DNA of 64,000 nt from Phycisphaerales bacterium (lineage in GTDB: Bacteria > Planctomycetota > Phycisphaerae > UBA1845): the NCBI GenBank assembly GCA_020852275.1, contig JADZBE010000013.1, positions 124,001-188,000 of the forward strand, given 5' to 3'. Position 1 is the stretch's first letter, and each line of letters begins with the position of its first letter. Both the position numbers and the translations under genes were made by a program. Positions 41,995 through 50,174 of the stretch are shown piece after piece. Below the pieces are notes generated by a model. The model had not been told where the DNA came from. It saw only the letters and a list, made by a program, of their open reading frames with translations, and did no database searches.

Positions 41995-42882
41995 TTACCC
42001 CAGCCGACCGAGCACCCACTCGAACGGTTCGAGAATTCCCCGCGGGGAGACGTGCAGCGGATAGGGGATGACGTTCCCATCCTCGTCGTTGGCGTAGCCC
42101 AGCGATCCCACCACGCTGGCGGCGAAGAATTGCGTGCTGGCGAAGCGGCTCTCGCAGAGGTTCCATGTGCGGTTGAGGTTGGTCTTGGCGAACGCGCGCG
42201 GATCGTCGAAGCACTCGGGGCAGTAATCGCCTTTGCACAGCACGATCGCCACCGGCGTGTCGATCAACTCTCCGCGCTTGCGCGAGAAGATGCCGTCCAT
42301 GTACGACAGCAGCTTCATCGCGAAGAAGTCCGGCTGCGGCGACCCCGCGGCCGCCACGCCCGCGTCCACCAGCAGCAGCGACCCGGCGCTCTTTTCCAAG
42401 AGGCTGCGGATCACCGTGTACGTCTTGGGCGAAGACACTTCCGCCGCCAGCGCCTCGCCGGCCATGTCCGGCATCACCAGGTCGTAGATCATGTCGCCGC
42501 GCTTGTGGTGCGCGATCTGGTAATACGCCCAGTGCCACTGGTCCACTTCCATCGGCGTTTTCGGCGGAAACTGTCGTCCCCCCAGGCAACTGATGACGTT
42601 GTGCTGAAGGTTGACGGAGTACGCCCCCTTGGGCACGGCCTCGAAATCGCCCGCCCGCTTGCTGAGCATGTCCAGGAGCGTGCCGAGATAGACCGTCTTG
42701 CCGGTGTTGCTCTCGCCGATGACGCTGACAATGCACGGGTCGCGGTCCTGCGCGGCCGCTTCCATGATGAGCGCCATCGGGGCGTAGCAGCGCGAGCAGA
42801 CCAGCGACTCGGGCTTGTTCTCGGCCTCGCAGATCAGGCAGGGCGTCGAGGCGACGCCGATGCCGGAGGTTGTGGTCAACAT
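41995..42882 (-). CDS. Zinc-ribbon TRAFAC-like GTPase
   Basis: A 295-residue protein. An N-terminal zinc ribbon (C15-x2-C18 ... C29-x2-C32) precedes the GTPase core: P-loop GESNTGKT (56-63), Switch II-type DMAG in YDLVMPDMAGEAL, and a base-recognition loop CKGD in AIVLCKGDYC. It resembles the DO-GTPase2-like proteins found with GAP1. The ATG at 42882 follows AAGGA and is preferred to the in-frame TTG at 42915. It probably acts as the regulatory switch of the locus from 40522 to 49189. Confidence 0.78.
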   Translation of the reverse strand: MLTTTSGIGVASTPCLICEAENKPESLVCSRCYAPMALIMEAAAQDRDPCIVSVIGESNTGKTVYLGTLLDMLSKRAGDFEAVPKGAYSVNLQHNVISCLGGRQFPPKTPMEVDQWHWAYYQIAHHKRGDMIYDLVMPDMAGEALAAEVSSPKTYTVIRSLLEKSAGSLLLVDAGVAAAGSPQPDFFAMKLLSYMDGIFSRKRGELIDTPVAIVLCKGDYCPECFDDPRAFAKTNLNRTWNLCESRFASTQFFAASVVGSLGYANDEDGNVIPYPLHVSPRGILEPFEWVLGRLG

Positions 42883-42953
42883 GATGCGGTCCTTGTCGTG
42901 AATCGCGTCGCGCAAATCGTGCCGGATTCGGCACGCCGGGAGTTCCGCTTGCG

Positions 42954-43982
42954 TCAGCTCTCGTTCATCCAGCGCGCCGCGGCCAGGTCGATCGCGCAGC
43001 GGAAACCGAGGTTGTGCGTTCTCGCCAGCGCGATCTGCCCCGTGCGGAACTGGCTGGCCGTCTGCGACTCGAAGTACGTGTCGAAGGCGCCGCCGCGCAC
43101 GCCATACATGGGCATCTCCCCGACGATCGGATGCCCTTCGGGATCGTGAATCTCAAACGGCGAGGCGGTCCATTCCCACACGTTGCCCACCAGTTGCAGC
43201 ACATGGTTCGGCGCCGCGCCGCTGGGGTACGCATCCACCGGCACGGTGCCCCCTACCCCGGACAACCAGATGTTGCACCGCTGCGTGTTCATCGCGTCCC
43301 CCCACGGGAAGCGCCGCAGCACGTCGGCCTCGCTCTTGATGTGCCAACTGCACGCCATCTGCCACTCGGCCTCATGGGGCAGGCGCTTGCCGATCCACCG
43401 TCCGTACGCCTGCGCCTCGTACCAGCAGACGCCGACGACGGGGTGCTTGGAGTATCGCCTGTCGTGGCGCGCCTCGCGCCAGTAGCGCGGCGCCGGCATC
43501 CCCGTCTGATCCTTCATTTCAATCAGGTGCGGCCAGATGTCTTCGGGCCACAGGTTGAGGTCGTCGTATCCGCCGGCATCGACGAAGTATTGGAACTGCT
43601 CCTGCGTCACGCAGCAGACGTCGAGCAGGAAAGGTTCGACAATCCGAGTCTCTTCCTTGGGTTCGCCCGCGGCGCTGAGAGCGAGGTTCAGCGTGATGTC
43701 ACCCGCGGGCACGAGCGCCATCACAGCTTCCAGGGACTCACATGCCTGCGCGAGGCCGGCCGCGCCGCCGTCCTGCGCTCGCCAGCGATCCGCTTCCGCC
43801 CACACCGCCGCGCCGCGCCCCTGCGTCAGCAGGGCGCGCAGGGGATCGCCGTCCAGCGTCATCGGCGTCGACGGCTCGTACGTCTTCTGCGCCTGCGCCT
43901 CGATGGGGTTGGAGCGCGGTTGAATCGCCGGCTCCTTCGGCGGACCGTCCTTCTTGAACTTTGCGAAGAGTTTCAGACCCAT
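42954..43982 (-). CDS. Formylglycine-generating-enzyme-fold (SUMF1-like) protein without catalytic Cys pair
   Basis: A 342-residue protein. The first 90 residues are basic then Pro/Gln-rich and Ala-rich. The rest is the SUMF1/FGE fold: VPAGDITL, PFLLDVCCVTQEQFQYFVDAGG, HPVVGVCWYEAQAYGRWIGKRLPHEAEWQMAC, FPWGD, GNVWEWTASPF, VRGGAFDT and LGFRCA. In true FGE two cysteines precede the last motif. Here the segment reads ASQFRTGQIALARTHN and lacks them, so oxidation of sulfatase cysteines is unlikely. A ligand-binding role in the GTPase locus is inferred. Confidence 0.82.
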   Translation of the reverse strand: MGLKLFAKFKKDGPPKEPAIQPRSNPIEAQAQKTYEPSTPMTLDGDPLRALLTQGRGAAVWAEADRWRAQDGGAAGLAQACESLEAVMALVPAGDITLNLALSAAGEPKEETRIVEPFLLDVCCVTQEQFQYFVDAGGYDDLNLWPEDIWPHLIEMKDQTGMPAPRYWREARHDRRYSKHPVVGVCWYEAQAYGRWIGKRLPHEAEWQMACSWHIKSEADVLRRFPWGDAMNTQRCNIWLSGVGGTVPVDAYPSGAAPNHVLQLVGNVWEWTASPFEIHDPEGHPIVGEMPMYGVRGGAFDTYFESQTASQFRTGQIALARTHNLGFRCAIDLAAARWMNES

Positions 43983-44037
43983 GTGTGTTTGCCTTCTGCG
44001 TTCGTTCCGTCCTCGGGTCGTTGCATTCGTGATCCGC

Positions 44038-45144
44038 TCACGCGCCGATGGCCTTGCGCTTCGCGTCCCGTCGTAGTTTGCGGAACTGGTCGGCGATGCC
44101 TCCCTTCGGCGCTGCGTTTTCCGCGGGCGCCGGGGTCGCGGGCGGAGCCGGCGCCGGCGGCGGCACGCGGGGCGGCGGTGGAGTGAAAGCCGCCTGGCTC
44201 GTGGCGCCGAGGCGGCGCATCAGCTCCTCGCGCTGCGCCGAGACTTCCGTCAGATCATGCTGAAGCTGTGCCTGAAGCGCGTTGATCGTGTCCTGGGCCG
44301 CGGCGATCTCGGCGGCGCGCAGCTCGCTCTGCTTGCACTGCACGTTCATCGCGGATTCGCGCTGCGCCAGAGAAGCCGTCCGCGCCTCGATGTCGGAAAC
44401 GGCCTGCTGGTACTCCGCCTCCGTCCGCCGCAGCCGGTCCTCTGCTTCCGCGATCGCCGCCTCGCGCTGTTGAACGTGCACCGCAAGCTGCTCCATCGCC
44501 TGCTCGCGCGACCCCAGATCCGACTCCAGCGCCTCCAGTTCCTGACGCTGAGATTCCAGAAGTTGTCGATCCGCCGCCGCCTGCGAGGCGTATCCGCGGC
44601 GCTCCTGCTCCATTTCGGAGGCGGAGCGCGCCACCGTGGACTGGAGGGATTCGACCGTGCGGCGCTCCTCCTCGAACTTCTGCTCCCGCTTGTCCAGACT
44701 CGACTCGCGCTGCTCCAGCGCCTTCAGCAACGCCTTCAGCTCGTCTTGCTTGCTCGAGAAGTTCGCCTCCTGCTCACGCATCCCGACGGACTGCTGGGCG
44801 GCCTGCGCGAGCTGCTCCGCCAGCTCCTGCTCCCGCTGCTTGATATCAGCGCGCAGGAGGGAAACCTGTTCTTCCCACTTGGCACGTTCAGCGATGAAGG
44901 CATCCCGCAGGCGCGCAATCTCGCCCGCCTCAGCCTTCAGCGACTCCGCCTGCGCGGCGCGGTCCCGCTCCAGCTCAAGCCGCTCTGCATCCAGCGCCTC
45001 CTGCCCGCTCTGAATCTCCTCGACGCAGGCGTGCATGCGCTCCTGCACGGCCACGACGGCGCCGAGGACGCCGCGCGCCAGCGACTGCACCGCGCCCAAG
45101 TCCGGCCGCGCGGGGGTCGTGCGTGGATCGATGCGTTCGGCCAT
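44038..45144 (-). CDS. Coiled-coil protein of the GTPase locus (1), 368 aa
   Basis: A head of about 45 residues (DLGAVQSLARGVLGAVVAVQERMHACVEEI) is followed by roughly 250 residues of continuous heptad coiled-coil rich in Gln, Glu, Arg and Ala. A Pro-rich linker (PPPPRVPPPAPAPP) and a basic tail (FRKLRRDAKRKA) follow. No signal peptide or membrane helix is present, so it is cytoplasmic. It is the first gene of the leftward unit with the SUMF1-like, GTPase and GAP1-like genes, and is divergent from a much longer protein of similar design. Confidence 0.82.
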   Translation of the reverse strand: MAERIDPRTTPARPDLGAVQSLARGVLGAVVAVQERMHACVEEIQSGQEALDAERLELERDRAAQAESLKAEAGEIARLRDAFIAERAKWEEQVSLLRADIKQREQELAEQLAQAAQQSVGMREQEANFSSKQDELKALLKALEQRESSLDKREQKFEEERRTVESLQSTVARSASEMEQERRGYASQAAADRQLLESQRQELEALESDLGSREQAMEQLAVHVQQREAAIAEAEDRLRRTEAEYQQAVSDIEARTASLAQRESAMNVQCKQSELRAAEIAAAQDTINALQAQLQHDLTEVSAQREELMRRLGATSQAAFTPPPPRVPPPAPAPPATPAPAENAAPKGGIADQFRKLRRDAKRKAIGA

Positions 45145-45625
45145 AAGCGCGAAACGACGCCTCCTGGGTGGATGTCCTTTAAGGAACGCGGCAAGCCGTC
45201 GCCCACCGACTCTACCTTACGATCGTCGGCGAACCCGGCGCGAGGCGTGAGGCGCGCGACGCTCCCGCAAGGACCGCTGCCCCATAACGCGCTGGGCGCG
45301 GAGAGGCGATGGGCGAGCCCGAAGTGAACTGGATGAGCGGGAAGGCGACCGGTCCGCCGTTTTCGGACGCGCGGCGGCTGGATCGCCGCGAATCCACGCC
45401 GGTTACGACGTATCGGACCTTGAAGCACTTGCCCCGGCGCAAGTCCGGCCCCGCTGCCGATGCCGATACACAGAACAGTCTTTCGCTGCAGGCCGATGCG
45501 CGACGTGGCGATGCGGACGAACCCGAGATCGCCAGATCGCCGCGCCGCGCGCCCGACGCGCGATCCGCGGTCCTGCGCGGAGCGAACGCGATCACATGCG
45601 GTTGGCGCGCACACATGCGGATGGG
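45145..45625. other. Divergent promoter region of the two coiled-coil genes
   Basis: No gene recognised in 481 bases. The region should drive both halves of the GTPase-associated locus, so co-regulation is plausible. No clear promoter boxes or operator palindrome were identified. Confidence 0.5.
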
Positions 45626-48600
45626 ATGAGTATGGCTTCGACCGAAACACTGGATCAACTGCTCCAATCCGTGGACGCCTCGGCGGAGCCGCTGGAGGCG
45701 GCGTTGGGTGAGTTGTTTACGCGCATGTCGGCGTGGGAGTCGTCCGTGGACGGCCTGGCAAGCCGCCAGGAATCCGCGCGCGCGCAACTGGAGACGCGCG
45801 AGCAGGAGCTGAAGCATCTCGCCGCTGAGCTGGCGGATCGCGAGCAGCGCCTCGCGGATGAGGCGGACCAGATTCGAATGGAGCGCGACGGCGTGGCTCA
45901 GCTCGCGCGCGACGTCGAGCAGGGACGCAAGGACGCCGAGCGCCGCCAGTCCGACCTCAACGAGCAGCTCGCCGAGCTGAGCCGCCAGCGCGAAGACCTC
46001 ACCACCACACGCGACCGATTCGACCGCGATCGCGAAATCTCGCAGCGCGATGCGTCGCGCATCGCACACGAGCAGCGCCTCCTCAAGGAACAGCAGCAGT
46101 CCCTCGCTAACCGTGAAGCCTCCCTGCGGGAGCGCCTCGACGCCTTCGACACGGGTCAAGCTGAACTGGATGCCCGTGAGACGATCCTCCAGCAGAAGGC
46201 GCTCGAGATCGACGAGCGCGAGGTCGGGCTGCACGCGCGCGAGAAAGACATCGCCGCCAGGTTTGCCGCCCTCGAGCGTCAATCCGCCGCGATGGAACGC
46301 GAGAACAAGGCGCTCCAGAAGCGGCGCTGCGAATTGGAGACCGAGCTTGCGGAACTCGAGGGCGCGCGCCGCCGGATCGAGGAGCAGTCGCGCCAGGCCG
46401 ATGCGGCGCTTGCGGAACGGAACGAGGCGATCGAAGCCCGGGATCGGGAGACGGAGAAGAAATCCCGCGCGCTGCAGACGCGCGAGAAGAAACTGGCTGA
46501 AAAGCAGGAGTCCGTGGAAGCCGCGCGGCGCGATCTGGAAGTGGCGAAGCGGCGCTTCGAGGACGAGGCCGCCGCAAAGGAGGAGGCCCTCGCGGAGCGG
46601 CTGCGCGAACTGACCGACCTGCGGGAAGGCTCGCAGGCGGACCAGGACCGCCTCAAGAGCCGCTTTGACGAGGTCGAACGGCTCCGCGGCGAGTTGAAGG
46701 AAAGGGACGCGGTCCTCCGCGCCGAACAGTCAAAGCTGGAGGAGCGCCGGCGCGATTTCGAGGCCAAGGTCCAGCGGCAGCAGGAACTCCTCGACCACGT
46801 CGGCACGGCGGAGAAGGACCTCCTCACCCGCGAACAAAGCCTGGCGAACGAGCACCAGCGCATCACCGAACTGAACGCCGAGTTGTCGCAGCGGCAGGCC
46901 GCGCTCGTGGCGGCGGAGACGCAACTGACGCTTACCCGCTGCGAACTTGAATCGCTCGACGAGGTGACGCGCGATGCATCCACTGCGGCCCAGGCTCGCG
47001 AGCAGGAGCTGGCCGCGCTGGCGACGGCGCTGGCGGACCGCGAAAAGCAGGTCGCCCGCGCGCAGCAGGAGCTGGCCACGCGCGAGCGCGCCGTGGCTCG
47101 CGAGCGCGCCGCGATCGACAAGGAAACGGACGATCTGAAGACGCGCCTTGAAGCGGATCGCGGCGACCTCGCCGAGAGGCTCGCCCAGATGGACCGGCGG
47201 CAGGCCGATCTTCAGCAGGTTCAAAGCCAGCTCGATGCCACGCAGCGGCGGCTTTCGGACATGGAGCGCACGATCGACTCGCGCACCAAGTCGCTGAAAG
47301 CCGACCGCGAGGCGTTCGAGCAGATGCGCGAGGCGTTTGATCAGACGCTGCAATCCGACCGGGCGCTGCTCTCCGGAAAGCACGCCGAGCTGGATGAGCA
47401 GATGCGCGTGGTGGACGATCGCGAGGCCAAGTGCGCCGCGCGGCAGGCGGAACTCGCGCGGATGGAAGCCGCGCTGCGCGAGAAGGACGCCGACGCCCAG
47501 CAGCGAGCTGCCCAACTGGCGCAGCAGGAGCGGACGCTGCGCGACGCGCAGGAACGCGCTCAGCGCGAACATGCCGACGTCGAGCAGCGCGCCGCGCAGC
47601 TCGACGAGCGCAGACAGGAGCTTGACCGGCTGGCGGAGGAAGTGGACCGCCTCCGGGCCGACTCCTCGGCCAAGGAGGAGTCCCTCAAGTCCGACGCGTC
47701 GTCCGTGGAGAAGGAGCGCCGCGAGCTTAAGAAGATGCTCAAGGAAGCCGGCGCCCGCGCGCGCGAGTTCGACGACAAGAAGCAGGCGCTCGAAGCCCGG
47801 CAGCGACAGCTCGCCGCCGTCGAGGCGCAGGCTCAGACCCGCCAGCGCGAGATCGACGATCTGCGAGAAGCCCTCGCCGCGCAGCAGGTCCGCGCCGCCG
47901 AAGAGGAAACCAAGGTTCAGCAGCAGTGGACGACGTTGGACGCGGCGCGCACCGAGTTCGAAGACCGGCGCAAGAACGTCGCCGTGGAATCCGAACGGCA
48001 GCGAAGCGAGTTCGACCACCTCCGCCAGCAGATTTTTGCCACGCGCGAGGAGCTTGAGAGCCAGCGCGCCGGTTTGAACGCCGCGACGCACCAGCTTCAC
48101 GAGCAGACCGCGCTCCTCGAACAGCAGCAACGCGACCTGGCCGAGCGCGATCGGCGCCTCGGCGCCCAGAAGGAATCGCTTGACGCGTTCCGCGCCAAGC
48201 TGGAAGCGCGGCAGACCGCTCTCGACGGTGCGGGGCAGGATGTGGACGAGTCGCGCCGGCAGTCCGAGCAGCAGCTCCGCGCCCTGCGCGAGGACATGGA
48301 GAGCCGCCAGGCGAAACTCGATGAGGAACTCGCGGCGTCGCGCGGCGAGATCGACCAGCTCCAATCTCAGTTGCGGCAGGATCGCGCCGCCCTTCAGGAC
48401 GAGCGCGACGCATGGGAGCGCGACCGCGCCGCCGCCGACCGCGCCGCGGCTGATCGCGCCGCTGCCGATCGTGCCGCCGGCGAATGCGCCGCCGCTCAAT
48501 CAGCGGGTTTGGCCACGGGCGTGATGGAAGGCGCGTCCGGCCCGGACGCCCTCGCGGAGCAACGTTTCGCCTGCGCACGCGCGGTCGCTGAGTTCTGGAG

Positions 48601-49189
48601 CAACCACGCCATGCTCGCCGCGGCGTTGCCGGACGGGCACGGGGCAGGCGTGGACTCCGCCGTCGAAGCCCATCCGCACGACGTGGCGGCCGAGGCTTCC
48701 GCGATCGGCGCGCCGAGTGCGGAGAATGATCCGCTGGCGGCCTTTGAGCCCGACGAAGACCCGCCCCAGGAGGAGGCACTGCAGGGCTTTGACCAGTCCG
48801 CTGCGCTGCGCGCCGCCGCCGCCGCCGCGCGAGCGCAGATCGAAGCGACGCGCAACGGAGAAGAGCTGCCGCCGGCCTTGCCCGATGCAACGGCTTCGCC
48901 CGACGCGCCCACGGGCGGAAGTACGCCGGCGCTGGCAGCGGGCGAACAGAGTCCGACGCTGCACGATTCCGAAAGCGATGGACCGCATCGCGCCGCTGCA
49001 CGGAAAGCGCCGGAGCCGGATGACCCGGCGCTGCTGGAAGGACTGGACGAAAACGCGCGCGAGCGGCTGAAAGCCCTGCGCCGCATCAACCCTCACAAGC
49101 CGCTCGCGGACCTCATCGCCATCGTCCGCCATCAGGAAAGCCGCTCATCCCGGGACACGGGCAAGAAGAAATCCTGGTGGAAGCGCTGA
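45626..49189 (+). CDS. Giant coiled-coil protein of the GTPase locus (2), 1187 aa
   Basis: A cytoplasmic filament-like protein. A head (LDQLLQSVDASAEPLEAALGELFTRMSAW) leads into about 870 residues of nearly unbroken coiled-coil, with recurring REQELA, LAxREQ and QxDLxxR patterns. An imperfect DRAAA repeat at about 935-955 is followed by an Ala-rich acidic linker and a C-terminal block LDENARERLKALRRINPHKPLADLI ending in a basic K/W tail (KKKSWWKR). Length alone would span roughly 130 nm if extended. The ATG at 45626 is chosen, without a strong ribosome site. Confidence 0.85.
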   Translation: MSMASTETLDQLLQSVDASAEPLEAALGELFTRMSAWESSVDGLASRQESARAQLETREQELKHLAAELADREQRLADEADQIRMERDGVAQLARDVEQGRKDAERRQSDLNEQLAELSRQREDLTTTRDRFDRDREISQRDASRIAHEQRLLKEQQQSLANREASLRERLDAFDTGQAELDARETILQQKALEIDEREVGLHAREKDIAARFAALERQSAAMERENKALQKRRCELETELAELEGARRRIEEQSRQADAALAERNEAIEARDRETEKKSRALQTREKKLAEKQESVEAARRDLEVAKRRFEDEAAAKEEALAERLRELTDLREGSQADQDRLKSRFDEVERLRGELKERDAVLRAEQSKLEERRRDFEAKVQRQQELLDHVGTAEKDLLTREQSLANEHQRITELNAELSQRQAALVAAETQLTLTRCELESLDEVTRDASTAAQAREQELAALATALADREKQVARAQQELATRERAVARERAAIDKETDDLKTRLEADRGDLAERLAQMDRRQADLQQVQSQLDATQRRLSDMERTIDSRTKSLKADREAFEQMREAFDQTLQSDRALLSGKHAELDEQMRVVDDREAKCAARQAELARMEAALREKDADAQQRAAQLAQQERTLRDAQERAQREHADVEQRAAQLDERRQELDRLAEEVDRLRADSSAKEESLKSDASSVEKERRELKKMLKEAGARAREFDDKKQALEARQRQLAAVEAQAQTRQREIDDLREALAAQQVRAAEEETKVQQQWTTLDAARTEFEDRRKNVAVESERQRSEFDHLRQQIFATREELESQRAGLNAATHQLHEQTALLEQQQRDLAERDRRLGAQKESLDAFRAKLEARQTALDGAGQDVDESRRQSEQQLRALREDMESRQAKLDEELAASRGEIDQLQSQLRQDRAALQDERDAWERDRAAADRAAADRAAADRAAGECAAAQSAGLATGVMEGASGPDALAEQRFACARAVAEFWSNHAMLAAALPDGHGAGVDSAVEAHPHDVAAEASAIGAPSAENDPLAAFEPDEDPPQEEALQGFDQSAALRAAAAAARAQIEATRNGEELPPALPDATASPDAPTGGSTPALAAGEQSPTLHDSESDGPHRAAARKAPEPDDPALLEGLDENARERLKALRRINPHKPLADLIAIVRHQESRSSRDTGKKKSWWKR

Positions 49190-49269
49190 CCGCAGCACGG
49201 GTAATCTGTGGTTTCGCGTTCGCGGCGTCAGCCCCATGCAGGCGAGGCCAGAGCACAACGCAAGATCAC

Positions 49270-49355
49270 TGGACTCCCGCCTGCGCGGGAATGACGAAGC
49301 TGGATTCCCGCCTGCGCGGGGATGACGGAATTGATCCTTGCCTGAGCGGGAATGC
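49270..49355. repeat. REP-like dispersed palindromes, cluster 3
   Basis: Three copies in a row: 49270-49296 and 49301-49327 are close to GGATTCCCGCCTGCGCGGG plus AATGACG, and 49332-49355 is diverged. They fill the gap between the convergent giant coiled-coil gene and yebC. Confidence 0.85.
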
Positions 49356-49382
49356 CGATCCGGGCGCCCGCCCTCAGCCGGC

Positions 49383-50135
49383 TCAGCCCTCCGCCAGCTC
49401 GCGCATCATCTCTTCAGGAATGTCGAGATTCGAAGCCACGTTCTGCACGTCGTCATGCTCCTCGAGTTCTTCCAGCAGCTTCAACGCCTTCGCGGTGGTG
49501 TCGCGGTCGAGGCGAACGAGATTCGCCGCGATCATGCTCACGTCCGCGGATTGCACCGCGATGCCCGCCTTCTCGATCGCCGCCTTCACCGGCTCGAACG
49601 CGGCGGGCGTGCAGAGCACCTCGAAGCCGCCGTCCGAGGCAGTGACGTCGTCGGCGCCGGCGTCCAGCGCGATCTCCATCAGCCGGTCCTCGGTTGTCTT
49701 GCCCGGCTCGATGCTGATCACGCCTTTCTGTGAGAACATCCACGCCACGCAGTTGGGCGTGCCCAGGCTGCATCCGCGGCGATCGAATATCTTCTTGATC
49801 TCCGGCGCGGTGCGCGTGCGGTTGTCGGTCAGCGCGCGGCACAGGATCGCCACGCCGCCGGGACCGTAGCCTTCGTAGCTCATCTCCTCGTACGTCTCGC
49901 CTTCCAGCTCGCCCGTGCCCTTCTTGATGGCGCGGTCGATCGTGTCCTTGGGAACGTTCACCGCCTTGGCCTTGTCCACTGCCATGCGCAGCCGCAGGTT
50001 TTCGTCGATATTCCCGCCGCCGCCGCGCGCCGCCATGATGACGTCGCGGCAGGCCTTGCTCCACAATCGCCCGCGCTTGGCGTCCGACGCGGCTTTTTTA
50101 TGCTTGATGTTGGCCCAGCGTGAATGTCCGGCCAC
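49383..50135 (-). CDS. yebC: YebC/PmpR family protein
   Basis: A 250-residue DUF28 protein beginning AGHSRWANIKHKKAASDAKRG, with the family's GGGNIDENLRLR, VPKDTIDRAIKKGTG, YEEMSYEGYGPGGVAILC and DNRTRTAPEIKKIF blocks. YebC proteins are described as transcription regulators and, more recently, as translation factors that relieve ribosome stalling. Its position at the end of a translation operon favours the second view. The start is GTG at 50135, behind AAGGAAGG. Confidence 0.95.
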   Translation of the reverse strand: MAGHSRWANIKHKKAASDAKRGRLWSKACRDVIMAARGGGGNIDENLRLRMAVDKAKAVNVPKDTIDRAIKKGTGELEGETYEEMSYEGYGPGGVAILCRALTDNRTRTAPEIKKIFDRRGCSLGTPNCVAWMFSQKGVISIEPGKTTEDRLMEIALDAGADDVTASDGGFEVLCTPAAFEPVKAAIEKAGIAVQSADVSMIAANLVRLDRDTTAKALKLLEELEEHDDVQNVASNLDIPEEMMRELAEG

Positions 50136-50174
50136 AATGCCCTTCCTTCCTCGTTGCTCTAAAGCCGCCTCGCA

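Noticed and set aside
46730..48499. 589-residue minus-strand frame inside the giant coiled-coil gene
   Set aside because: The + strand coiled-coil has consistent heptads and no breaks, while the antisense frame gives a Leu/Arg-biased product without signals.
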